Below, one piece after another: positions 1 through 10,606 of a stretch of 64,000 nt of DNA (the stretch's first letter is position 1; the number at the start of each line of letters is the position of its first letter). Under the pieces are notes generated by a model. That model worked only from the letters and a program-made list of their open reading frames with translations, was not told the origin of the DNA and made no database searches. A program made the translations under genes and the position numbers. This DNA is from Nicotiana tabacum (lineage: Eukaryota > Streptophyta > Magnoliopsida > Solanales > Solanaceae): NCBI RefSeq assembly GCF_000715075.1, contig NC_134081.1, positions 111,946,289 through 112,010,288 on the forward strand, given 5' to 3'.

Positions 1-63
1 AAATTCGTATAAAAGCCTTCCCCCCCAAGCGCGGCTCCTAAACCGATCCCAAAGAAATTTCGC

Positions 64-495
64 ATGCCCGAGATTCCTAAATATAACAGAACTACCGACC
101 CCAACGAACATGTCACCTCATACACATGCGCCATCAAAGGGAATGACCTAGAGGATGATGAGATCGAATCCGTATTATTTAAGAAATTCGGTGAAACCAT
201 GTCAAAGGGATCAATGATATGGTATCATAATTTACCATCTAATTCTATTGATTCTTTTGTTATGCTTGCAGATTGTTTCGTGAAAGCACATGCCGGGGAC
301 ATAAAAGTCGATATTCAGAACTCGGACCTATTCAAGGTAAGACAAAAGGATAACGAGATGCTAAGAGAATTTGTATCTCGTTTCCAAATAGAACGAATGG
401 ATCTACCACCAGTCACAGACGATTGGGCCGTTCAAGCTTTCGCTCAAGGTCTAAACAAAAAAATGCTCGATGGCTTCACGGTGACTGAAGCATAA
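64..495 (+). pseudogene. Tat-type gag, capsid fragment
   Basis: The open frame of 143 residues matches the retrotransposon gag (capsid) family. It has the DPNEHVTSY start of the domain, a WYHNLP segment near residue 54, and the FVSRFQIER helix followed by AVQAFAQGLN near the end. Gag forms the cytoplasmic particle that packages element RNA. The frame ends at TAA (493-495), but gag-like sequence continues in broken frames to about 700 (a TWADVHNRY-like stretch near 520). The ATG at 64 is therefore probably internal and the true N-terminus lies left of the window. No zinc knuckle is visible, because the deletion that removed pol also removed the nucleocapsid end. Confidence 0.75.
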
Positions 496-1309
496 CATGA
501 TTGAATACCCAGCTATTACTTGGGCCGATGTGCATAATCGATATCAATCCAAAAAGAGTCGAAGACGGCCAATGGGGCTCTAGGTCCGTTATTAAAAGGG
601 CCGCCAACCGAGAACAGAGGTTGATCAAAAACCGATATCGGTCGTATAATGGAGATCCTACAAGCTCGGTGTGATGAACGGTTAAAACGATACTAATGCT
701 AAGGTACGATCCTCCCCCCCCCAATTCAATTATATTCTGAAACTAACCCTTGCAGATGTTCGACCAAAGACGAGGATTAATAAAATCGACCAGGAACAAA
801 GATGGATTATTCAACACGAAACCTTAGGTATGAAAGCACGCGTTGCGTTGTTTTTCCCTTGAGACCGGTTTTGTCCCAAATGGGTTTTTCGGCAAGGTTT
901 TTAATAGGAAACCATTGATTGTGCTAACCTGGAACAGTTCAACAGTATTCGAGGCCTCCTTACAATCAACCTCGAATACTGGGGGGCATACCATTGTCAT
1001 TGAACATATCAACAATGATTATCAAGTACGGTGCAAAGGAAGTTACTTCGTTATTTCATGGCAACAGAGTCTCGACGGGAAAAATTGTAAGGGCCAAAAT
1101 GGTCTAACGAGCCATGCCCGTGTAGTTGACTCGAGCCGTGACACAAAACATGAACACATGTAAAATGGCTTACAAAGAAAAATTTCTTCTTTACTGATAT
1201 CTTATATCCAAGAAACATTCCTCTATTTTGAGATATATTATGCAGACAAGCTTAAGGGATGACCATTACCCTATAAAATCGGGGACTGCCAACCAAAAAG
1301 TCGACAAGT
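496..1309 (+). other. Gag tail and non-coding 3' internal region of the Tat element
   Basis: Broken gag sequence runs to about 700 and is followed by a C-run (713-721). From about 840 there is sequence I associate with the region between integrase and the antisense ORF in this lineage (TTTTGTCCCAAATGGG near 870). The pol deletion breakpoint should lie between about 680 and 830. The open frame at 843-1163 has no recognisable domain and I do not call it a gene. Confidence 0.5.
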
Positions 1310-2130
1310 TTGAGCAACACTCACTCGAATATAAAGCCCAAGGGCTACACCGACTCGAGTTCGAGCAACCATTCTCACTCGGGGGACTATCTACGAATCC
1401 CACGAGCTACATTACTTCGTGTTCGAATCATTCACTCGACTACTAAACCTACGGGCTACTTTTATTTCAAGTTCGAGCAAGCACTCACTCGACTACTAAG
1501 CCTACGGGTTACATTACTTCGAGTTCAAAATCACTCACTCGACTTCTAAGTATATGGGCTACATTACTTCGAGTTCGAAATCATTCACTCGACTATAAAT
1601 TCCAAGGGATACACCGACTCGAGTTCGATCAACCATTCTCACTCGGGGACTATCTACAAAGCCCACAAGCTACATTACTTCGAGTTCGAATCATTCACTC
1701 GACTACTAAGCCTACGGGCTACTTTTATTTTGAGTTCGAGCAAGCACTCACTCGACTACTAAGCCTACAGGCTACATTACTTCGAGTTCGAAATCACTCA
1801 CTCGACTGCTAAGCCTATGGGCTACATTACTTCGAGTTCGAATCATTCACTCGACCATTAAGCCTACGGGCTACATTATTTTGAGTTCGAATCACTCACT
1901 CGACTAATAAGCCTACGGGCTACATTCTTTCGAGTTCGAATCACTCACTCGACTAATAAGCCTATGGGCTATATCATCTCGAGTATGAGCTATCACTCAC
2001 TCAACTAATAAGCCTATGGGCTGTAATACTTCAAGTAAAAAGAAATCTCTCAACTCGACTACTAAGCTTATGGGCTACTGTATTTCGAGTTTGAGTAAAC
2101 GCTCACTCAGATATAAAGGCTACAAAGTCC
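1310..2130 (+). repeat. Tandem array, ~49-bp unit, about 16 copies
   Basis: The unit contains CACTCGACTACTAAGCC, then CTACGGGCTACATTACTTC, then GAGTTCGAATCATT. Copies vary by substitution and small indels. TCGAGT and ACTCGA lie about 11 nt apart in each unit and can pair as a 6-bp hairpin. The array sits between gag remains and the 3' end of the antisense gene, the usual place for satellite-like repeats in Tat elements. Confidence 0.9.
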
Positions 2131-2293
2131 GAATTCGATCAAATTGCCTGAAGCCTTATGAAAACATTCATAAGGCATGAATAAAACAAAATCTTCGCAA
2201 GGCATAAAATAAAACAGAGGCAAGACGGGAAAAGAAAAAATATTTGTATATATCTACAAGATTGTTTGAAAAATCTGAAATGGAAACTAAGGG

Positions 2294-2371
2294 CTAAGTT
2301 TCTTGGTTATCCCCGGGGGCGGTCTCTTCTCCATCGGGCTCCTCCCCGCTCTCGGACCCGCTCTTGCTCCT

Positions 2372-2411
<40 letters not shown>

Positions 2412-4838
2412 GAAGCCAAGGCTTCAGCATCGGCTTCGAGATCTTTAGCCCTTTTTATCTCTTCGGAGAGATTGAAACCTCGAGCATGGATCTCCTCGAG
2501 GGTCTCCCTCTGAGATCGACATCTAGCAAGTTCAGCAACCCAATGTGCTCGAGTGTTGGCAATATCGGCTGCCTCTCTTGCTTGTACCTGAGTAGCTTCA
2601 GCATCGGCCCGATAGATGACCACAAATGCATCCTCATCGGCTTTTGCCTTCTCGCCGTCCGATTTGGCCTTGGCAAGTTCGGAGGCCAACCGAGCCTTGA
2701 GCTCCTCTATTCTTCTTGCCTGAACCGAGCTTTTCTCCTTCATACTTTGAAGCTGGTTTTTGGCCAATGACAATTGGGCTCGAGCAGCTGCTTTCTCTGT
2801 AGCAAAGCGGTCCATACCTTCTTTCCACTTCAAGGACTCCGCTTTTATCACATCGACCTCCTCACAGAGTTTCTCGATCATCTTAATTTTTTACTGCAGC
2901 TGTGAGACCGAACAATTAGCCATCGTTCTGGTATCGAGCCCATAGGCTTTTAAAAGTATCGTTACCTACTCAGATAGATCGGTTTGATCTTGGTAAGCCT
3001 TGGTCAACTCAGCTCGGAGGTCTTTGATTTCCTCTCCCCTTTTCCCTAAGAGGCGTTTAAGGGGGTTCCTCTCCTCCGTGACCCGTTGAAGGTCAGACTC
3101 GTATAGACGCAGCTCGGTTCGAGATCGAGAACATGCTTCTCGATGAACTGCTGCAGCTTGCAAAGAAAGAAGAAATGAAGTTCGAAAAGAACAACAAAGG
3201 CATTACCAACGAAGTAAATTAAGGCTTACCCGATTCAAAGCCTGCTGCACTCCGAGGAAAAGATCCGATGCATCACTAGTGCCAACAACATCCTCAACAT
3301 CGGTAAACAAATCACGAAAAGGATCATCTCCCTCATGAGATCCACCTACCTCAAGGGCCCCAAAGCTTGGGCTTCCCGAATCGCCCCTTCGGAAAAAGCA
3401 GGGAAAGTGGGCGAGTCTTCAATTACTACTGCCCCAAGTGTGTCACTTGGGGTGTTCTCTTCGGTTCGAAGAGAGTTAGGAACGGCCACTTCAGTTATAT
3501 CTACCATCTGTTGACTTCGATGGGAGATATCCTCGATTCCCAATGGCTCGGGGACTTTTCCCGAATCTTTCTCCAATATTTCCTCAATTCGAGGCAGAGC
3601 TTTGTAAACCACCATCGATCTAGCTGCCTGTGGGGCATCGATGGTTTTACTCATTCGAGCCACCAGTACGGGCCCCTTGTCTTTTTTTTCTTCCTCGTCT
3701 TCATCCCTCAAATGCCGAACTAATTCTAAGGTTAAAGGGATGGTGTTCTTCTCCGACTTACGAGCCTTCAATTTTGGGTTTTCGGAAGTATAGGACCTTT
3801 TTCTCTTATTGTCCTTCGCCGGTTTAGAAACCGGGGCCGAAGTTTCCTCCTCGCCGGACAAGGGGTCTCAAAACCGCATCCTTGCCCAAACCTACACACA
3901 AGAAAATTGATTATACGAAAAATAGTTCTAACTATCAATGATGAAAGAGAGGAGATTACCATGATTTTTGGCCTCCAATCGGCCCTTTGACAAGTCGCGC
4001 CATGAACGCTCGGCATACGTAGAAGTCGAAGCCAAGGCCCGTACCCAGTCCTTGATATCAGGGATTGCACTAGGCATCCAAGGAACCGCTACACCACAAA
4101 ATGGGATATCAGTAAGAAAGGAAACGAAGAGTCAAAATAATGGAAGATAACAACCGAGTTACACTTACGCTTCACGTTCCATTCTTCGGGAAATGGCATC
4201 TTCTCGGCCGATATTAGGTCCGACGTCTTCACTCGAATGAACCTTCCCATCCAGCCTCGATCCTTGTCCTTATATATGCTCGAGAACAGAATCTTAGTAG
4301 CCTGACACTGTAGTTTTATTAACCCGCCTCGAAAGAGGCGGGGGCAGTACAATCTAATGAGGTGGTCGAGGGTGAAAGACATCTCCTCGATTTTTCTCAC
4401 AAAGAAACGAATCAGAATAACGATCTGCCAGAAAGAATGATGGATTTGGCCTAAGGTTATTTGGTATTTAAGGCAAAAATCGATGATAACAGGGTTAAGG
4501 GGGCCTAACATGAAAGGGTAAGTGTACAGACTTAAAAACCCTTCCACATGAGTATTGATATCCTCTTCGGGAGAAGGGACTACCACTTCTTTGTTTCCCA
4601 AGTTATAATTTTTTTTTACCTATTCGAGATATCCCTCGGTTATCGAACACATATACCTCGATGCCGGCTCACATCAGCCCGGAAACGAAGAGCCTTTGTC
4701 GACCTTAAAATCAGAGGTAAGAACACATGCCGCTGGGACGCACTCCTTAGGCCGTTGATCCACCGGTGTTTTGTCGGCGGTAGATTTGGAAGAAGAAGCC
4801 TTTTCTTTTTGGGGGACGATTTTTGATGTTTTCACCAT
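2294..4838 (-). pseudogene. Antisense gene of the Tat element (five exons, putative gypsy-type transposon domain)
   Basis: The gene is read on the opposite strand to gag. The start is ATG at 4838 (MVKTSKIV). Exon 1 (4838-4169) holds the domain Pfam calls 'putative gypsy type transposon', with PSPEEDI, FWQIVILIRFFV, RLYCPRLFRGG and MPFPEEW. Consensus-like introns follow at about 4168-4089, 3959-3892, 3229-3157 and 2962-2901, each GT...AG on the minus strand. Later exons are Lys/Glu-rich, then a long coiled coil (about 3150-2550), then a run of Asp encoded by (TCA)n at 2372-2410, ending GDNQET. Exon 1 has two in-frame stops (after SSFPG and after EGYLE). There are single-base frameshifts near 3865 and 3370 and a stop in LQ*KIK near 2890, so it is no longer functional. 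Its role is unknown; such antisense ORFs are known in Tat elements. Confidence 0.75.
2372..2410. repeat. (TCA)n microsatellite
   Basis: About 13 perfect triplets. On the minus strand they encode the acidic Asp run near the C-terminus of the antisense protein. Confidence 0.95.
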
Positions 4839-4981
4839 TTTATAAGGTGACAGGGGTTTTGTGGTTTTGAAGAAGGATTTTGCAGAAAAGAATCACTGAT
4901 TTGCAACTTAGAAGATACGAAAAGAAACTTGCAAAATTTGGAAGATTGAAGATGTACAAGTGATAAATGGTAAAAGGAAGG

Positions 4982-4993
4982 GTTATTTATAGA
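4982..4993 (-). promoter_or_regulatory. TATA box of the antisense gene
   Basis: The minus strand reads CTATAAATAACC about 145 nt upstream of the ATG at 4838. This is a good plant TATA box at a suitable distance and suggests the antisense gene had a promoter of its own, separate from the LTR. Confidence 0.55.
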
Positions 4994-5194
4994 TTGAAGC
5001 AATGGTGGTTGAACAATATCGGTGGCCGACCACCGTCTGACACTCATTAAATACCTTGGTAAGCTAAACCGATGGGACAACTATCACGTACGTCATGGTT
5101 GGGCTCGAAGCAAATGTCAGTGCATATCCAATCTAGGCATTGAGTAATCATATCGTTTCTCACCACATTCTCCTCGAGAAACGAAGGGACTATC

Positions 5195-5911
5195 TGTATA
5201 TGGTCAAAATTGATTTTGGCCTTCGTACGATTGATCGATATGGGATCATAATGGACCAAAGGAAGACTTAGTAATATTGAAATGAGTTCCGAAGATGGTA
5301 CGAACGAGCTTCAGATTTCAGGTATAGGTCAAACACCAAGTTCGAAGTCATTATCGAGCTCGGGTCCGAACCGAACTATGATTAGATGTTATGGAATACA
5401 GCTTAGGGGTCAAAGGCCAATCGATACCGAGCCCGAATCATTACCAGATCCCGAGTCGGCAACGAGCTCATGTCCGCATCGAGCTCTAAAAACAATATTG
5501 ACCAGCACCGAGTCTGACCAAGTTCGAGCTCACAGACAATAGCCATTGCAACCGCACTAAGGGAGAGAATCTCGGCAGAAATTGGGGAAAAGCTGATTTA
5601 TCATGGGTTCCCCACTATGTATTTTTAATTATATCTACAGTAAGATCCTCCGCTATAAAGAGGATGGCTACATTTCTGTAAAGGAGGCCTTTTTGCTTAC
5701 ATTGTAACTCAAATACCATACACTCCTATATTGAAGGGTTATTCTTTTGGGCTTCAGAGATTGATTCATCTTCTTTGCAGCCTTGTGTATTTTTCATTCT
5801 TTACAATCCATATTTGATACTCTCTATTTATCCTTATGATTTGTGTTAAGTTATACCACATATCCTTAGAACTACGTATAAATTCAACTCTATTCATTTT
5901 TCGGGTAAACA
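5195..5911 (+). repeat. 3' LTR of the Tat element
   Basis: It starts TGTATATGGTC directly after the purine-rich GAAACGAAGGGACTATC (polypurine tract, about 5178-5194) and ends GGGTAAACA. A TATA box (CTATAAAGAGG, 5653-5663) lies about 460 bp in. Upstream at 5340-5530 there are repeated CGAGCTC/GAGCTCG-type inverted motifs. The right end runs directly into copia LTR sequence that lacks its first ~12 bases, so one element inserted at or recombined with the end of the other. Confidence 0.7.
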
Positions 5912-6397
5912 TATATCTCGTCCAGGAATAATATCCACGGCAAATAATAATAACACAAGAGAGTAACAATAACACCAAATATTTTAACGGGGTAAAATAC
6001 GATACCCGAGCGGAGCAATATTACCATTATAATATTACAACTTAGTAGTGCCAAGAGACTACTACAACTTTGAAAGAAATAACACTCTTTATTTTAAAAC
6101 ACCTAGCTACAATAATATTGCCACTCACTATTTATCTCACAGACAACAATATGAGGATTACTCTCACTGCATTACTTTCTACTTAGCTTCTCTTTGTTTT
6201 TGGTGTATTTAACAGAGAGGGAAGCATCTCTATTTATAGGCAAAGTTGCCAACCTCTCAGCCAATCATATTGATTGGTTCTTTGCAATTTGCATCGTCCA
6301 CACATTATTTTGGTTGCAATTTGCAACCTTTTTCCAGCCGCTCTCATTGGCAACATGCTTATCTTTTCTTTCTTTTTAATTTGGGGATGGTCTCACA
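5912..6397 (-). repeat. Copia 3' LTR (left copy)
   Basis: It matches the split right LTR throughout and ends on the plus strand GGTCTCACA, that is TGTGAGACC at the element's LTR start. The adjoining 6398-6415 reads on the minus strand as purine-rich AAGGGAGAAAT, the polypurine tract. The first ~12 bases (TGTTGGGAAAATA in the right copy) are missing here. Confidence 0.8.
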
Positions 6398-6647
6398 AAT
6401 TTCTCCCTTAATTTTGATTTTTCTTCTTCATTCTAATTCTTGATCTCAATATGTGAAAATCTTCAAACTTCAGGGTCTTTGTAAAGATATCCACAACTTG
6501 ATCATGAGACTTCACATATTTGAGCTCGACTTCCTTCTTGGCAATGCATTCTCTGATGAAGTGATACCTTGTGTCTATATGCTTGCTTCGATCATGATAT
6601 ACCGGATTCTTGACGAGTGCCTGTGCAAATTTGTTGTCATTACAAAT

Positions 6648-7944
6648 CTATGTAGCTTCAATTTGTGATAAATTGAGCTCCTTCAGCAATCTTCTCAGCC
6701 AAATAGCATGACATGTATAAGATGTTGCTCCTATATATTCAGCTTCACAAGTCGAGAGAGTAACGATGGATTGTTTCTTTGAACTCCAAGAAATAATGGA
6801 ATCACCCAAGAAAAACACAAAACCAGTTGTGCTTTTTCTACCATCAATATCTCCCACATAATCACTATCACAAAATCCCATAAGGTTGAAATTACTAGAA
6901 GAAGAATAAAATAGCCCAAAGTCAATCGTACCTTTTAGGTAACGAAGAATTCTTCTAGTGACTTTCAAATGGGTGGAGGTAGAAGCTTCCATGAAGCGGC
7001 TTACTACTCCAACAACAAAGAATATATATGTCCTGGTATAAGTCAAGTACCTCAAACTTCCCACAAGACCTTTGAAAAATGTGGAATCAATATTTTCTCC
7101 TTCATCAAACTTGGACAATTTTGTCCCACTATCCATCGGTGTGTTCACGGAGTTGCAATCGAGCATGTTGAACTTCTTCAAGATCTCCTTCGTATAGCTT
7201 TCTTGAGAGATGAAAATTCCATCCTCCATCAGCTTCACTTCTAGGCCCAGGTAGTCTAACATGAGCCCTACGTCTGTTATCTCGAACTCACGGGACATAT
7301 CTTTCTTAAAAGCTTCAAACAAAATTGGGTTATTACCCGTGAAAATAAGATCATCAACATAAAGACAAAAAAAGCAAGGTATCTCCATTAGTATGAACTT
7401 TAAGGTAAAGAGCATATTCATGGAGACAACGAGTAAACCCATTGTCTTGAAAATACTTGTCGATGCAACTATTCCATGCTAGCGGGGCTTGCTTCAATCC
7501 ATATAAAGCTTTCTTCAACCGCAACACTTTATCTTTATGGTTTTTGACCACGAAGCCTAATGGTTGTTCAACATAGACTTCTTCTTCAAGATAGCCATTC
7601 AAGAAGGCTGACTTGACGTCTAGTTGATGGATCTTCCACTTTATTTGCATCACCAAAGAGATCAGCAAACGAATCATCTCCATGCGGGCAACAGGTGCAA
7701 AGACTTCTTCATAGTCAATGCCTTGCCTTTGCTTGTAGCCTTTAGCAACAAGTTGTGCCTTGTATATCTCCACATCTCCATCAGTATTTTTCTTTGTCTT
7801 GTATACCCATTTTACTCTAATTGCGCGATGACCCTTGGGAAGCGTTGTTAACTCCCAAGTGTTGTTCTTTTCTATTGACTCTCTATTGACTCGATCTCCT
7901 CCTCCATGGCTTGTCTCCACCTTTTTTTGTAACAGCTTCATCAA
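6648..7944 (-). pseudogene. Copia reverse transcriptase and RNase H
   Basis: Two overlapping frames cover the copia RT. The first (7944-7354) has WELTTLPKGHRAI, KARLVAKGY-like and QLDVKSAFLNG motifs and YGLKQAPLAW. The second (7442-6648) has the catalytic YVDD (in FCLYVDDLIF), GSLRYL, then RNase H with CDSDYVGD, SWSSKKQ and STCEAEY ending LLKELNL. A frameshift between 7354 and 7442 separates the palm halves. The enzyme would copy element RNA in cytoplasmic particles. Catalytic Asp residues are intact, so decay is by frameshift rather than active-site loss. Confidence 0.9.
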
Positions 7945-9286
7945 AGTTCATTGGTTCACTATCAGTAAATAGACAATATAAAAAATCAAAATTAGTAACT
8001 TCTTTTGTGCCATCATAGAGCTCTTTAATGCTCATTGTCCTGTGCGGTTGCTCATTTGAACTTTGTTGAGAAGAAGGAGATGAAAAATTGGTTGGAGAAG
8101 GAGGTGGAGTTGTATTCTGCACAAGTTCCATGGTCTCTGGTTCTTCTTCATTGCCAAAGTATGAAAGAAAATCATATGAAGTTTCTTCCTGAGCTTCCCA
8201 ATTCCATGCCAATTCTTCATCAAATTCAACATCACGACTCACCACCGTCTTGCCGCTACTTAGGTTGTATAGCTGGTAGCCTTTTGAACTCATATTATAG
8301 CCAACAAATGCATGCTTGACACTTCGATCGTCAAGCTTTTCTCTCCCTTTATGTGGCACATGAGAATAGGCTATGCTCCCAAATATTCTCAAGTGATTGG
8401 CACTTGGCTTTCTTCCATTCCATGCTTCTTGAGGGGTTTGATCTCTAACATTCCTTGTTGGAGACCTGTTGTTCAAATAAACTACACAAGATATAGCTTC
8501 TGCCCAAAATTACTTGGGCATACTTTAAGCTTTTAACATACATCTAGCCATATTAAGAATCGTTTGATTCTTTCTCTCTGCAACTCCATTTTGTTGGGGT
8601 GAATAAGGTACCGCTAGAGGACGACGAATTCCATGAGACTGGCAAAAGTCATTAAATTCTTTTGAAGTTAATTCGCCTCCTCTATCGAACCTTAAAGCTT
8701 TTATTTCATAGCCACTTTCTTTCTCCACAAGTACTCTGAAATTTTCAAAAGCAGCAAAAGCTTTAGATTTTTGGTTCAAGAAATAAACCCAAGTCTTTCT
8801 ACTAAAGTCATCAATGAAGAATAGAAATTATTTACTTTTACCAAAGGAAGGTGGATTGATTGGCCCACACACATTAGTATGAACAAGCTGGAGCGGTTTG
8901 GTTGATCTTGACATGACCTTCTTTGGAAAACTCCTCCTTGCATGTTTTGCAAGAAGACAAGCTTCACACAATTGATTGGGATGGTTGATTGATGGTATCC
9001 CATGCACCATGTTCCTTTCTCCCAGTGATTTGAGTGCTTCAAAATTCAAGTGCCCGAATCGCATGTGCCAACACCATGATTCATCTTGCATATTAGCGTT
9101 CAAACACTTTGCATAAATTGTTTTAAGCTTCAGAGAAACTAATCTATTCTTTGCCATATGCACTTTAGCAATTATAATTCCACCTGAATCTCTAAGCCAA
9201 AGATGCATATTTTTCATGTGGATGTCATATTCCTTTTCAAGAAGTTGGCCCAAACTCAAAATATTACTTTTTAAAATTTGAAACAT
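7883..9286 (-). pseudogene. Copia GAG-pre-integrase and integrase
   Basis: The N-terminal zinc-binding part lies at about 9090-8900 (WHMRFGHLNFEAL followed by CEACLLAKHARRSFP). The core follows. The first catalytic Asp is replaced: HTNVCGPI is seen where the family has HTDVCGPI. DRGGE and NGVAERKN supply the second Asp and the Glu (8779-8525). A third piece (8476-7883) has TPQEAWNGRKP and LRIFGSIAY and runs to the acidic C-terminal segment. Breaks near 8830-8780 and 8520-8480 divide it into three frames. Confidence 0.88.
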
Positions 9287-9321
9287 AATAAACCACTTGA
9301 ATTAACATGTGGTCACCATTT

Positions 9322-10489
9322 TTACAGGAGATCGAAATCGTACCTATCCCTCCGATTTGAATCTTTGAGGTATCTGCTAAAGGACACATTACCTCTCACA
9401 GTTTTATTCATCTCCACAAACATCTTTTTGCATCCACACATATGATTGCTTGCTCCATTGTCCAAATACCACGAGTTGCAATCATCCATGTCTTCTTCCT
9501 TGAGTGCCATCAACAACGTTGACTCATATTCTTCTTTCTTGTCGTCAACAAGGTTAGCTTTTTTTTCAACATTGCTACGACATTCCCAAGAGTAATGGCC
9601 AAATTTATGAAAATTATAACACTCAATTTTTGATTTGTCGTACCTTTGTCCATTATTTTCTTAGTAGTAGCCACGTCCTCTTCCTCCTCTATGTCCACGA
9701 CCACGACCTCTGAATGTCTGGTGGATTTTTACTTCATTGTTGAACTTGTTACCATTACTTCTTCCTCTTCCATGACCGCCAAAACCTCATCCCCGTCTAT
9801 TCCCTCGATAGCTCTTTTCACCTCCATAATCCTTGAAGGTTGCCTGAGTTTTAAGAAGTTGCTCCAATGACACTTCTTGTCTCCTTTTGTTCGTTTCTTC
9901 GTGGGCCTGTAAAGAGCCCTCCAATTGCTCTACCATCATAGAGTCTAAATCTTTAGACTCCTCAATAGCATACACCACAAAATCAAATTTAGGTGTTTAA
10001 GTGCGAATGATCTTTTCTACCACATGGATATCTTCTATGTCCTCACCGTATCTTCTTAGTTGATTTACAACAGCCTTCACTTTTGAACAATAATCCGAAA
10101 TGCATTCGGATTCTTACATTTTTAAAACATCAAAATCAGCACTTAAAGTTTGAAGTTTTACCTTCCTCACCTTATCTACTCCTTGAAGAGAATTTTGTAA
10201 AATCCCCCAAGCTTCCTTTGAGGTGGTAGAGAATTTTCTCAAACATGGCATCATCCAAACATTGGTGGATGAGCGTGAGGGATTATTGATCCTTCTTCCT
10301 CGTCTTTTCCAAGACCTCTTTTTCATTTTGATGCAGAGCTTCCTCATTATCAAATTTTTCATACCCTTTGTCTACGATTTCCCATACATTGTGAGAGCCA
10401 AGAATGACTTTCATACATAGACAACATTCCTCATAATGATCTTTTCTGAGACGGGGGTACTGAAAAGATAACAGACCATTATTCGCCAT
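9322..10489 (-). pseudogene. Copia gag and protease
   Basis: The gag start MANNGLLSFQ (ATG at 10489) is followed by YEECCLCMKVILGSHNVWEIV. It is then frameshifted to the KLQTLSADFDVL segment (10362-10114), the QLEGSLQAHEE segment (9978-9787) and an Arg/Gly-rich basic stretch. The zinc knuckle is damaged: CYNFHKFGHYSWEC has Phe at the second Cys. The protease active site reads WYLDNGASNHMCG. The start codon directly abuts the primer-binding site, leaving no leader between them. Confidence 0.85.
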
Positions 10490-10502
10490 GACTCTGATAC
10501 CA
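10490..10502 (-). promoter_or_regulatory. Copia primer-binding site (initiator tRNA-Met)
   Basis: The minus strand reads TGGTATCAGAGTC, three bases inside the LTR edge at 10506. It matches the initiator-Met tRNA 3' complement used by most plant elements. Confidence 0.85.
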
Positions 10503-10505
10503 CGT

Positions 10506-10606
10506 TGTTGGGAAAATAAATATATCCCGCCCAGGAATAATATCCACGGAAAATAATAATAACACAAGAGAGTAACAATAACACCAAATCTTTTAACGGG
10601 GTAAAA
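10506..10606 (-). repeat. Copia 5' LTR, outer piece
   Basis: It begins TGTTGGGAAAATAA on the plus strand and runs to GGGGTAAAA, where the Tekay element starts. The last five bases (TAAAA, 10602-10606) are the left target duplication. Confidence 0.85.

Larger units (their letters stand above)
1..5911 (+). mobile_element. Tat-lineage Ty3/gypsy element, pol deleted, 5' end outside window
   Basis: The parts, in order, are a gag fragment (64-495 and decayed remains to about 700), the non-coding 3' internal region (about 800-1310), a 49-bp tandem array, an antisense gene (4838-2294), a polypurine stretch and an LTR (5195-5911). Tat elements normally carry protease, RT, RNase H and integrase between gag and the antisense ORF. 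Here gag runs straight into 3' non-coding sequence, so pol has been lost. This is the layout of a non-autonomous gag-only derivative that would need pol supplied in trans. The 5' LTR and primer-binding site lie left of the window. Lineage is assigned from gag, the antisense-ORF protein and LTR style, from memory of the family. Confidence 0.75.

Noticed and set aside
843..1163. 106-residue frame in the Tat 3' region
   Set aside because: It lies in a non-coding segment typical of this lineage and has no domain.
2266..2770. Plus-strand frames with poly-His or poly-Ile
   Set aside because: They are the (TCA)n stretch and coiled coil of the antisense gene read on the wrong strand.
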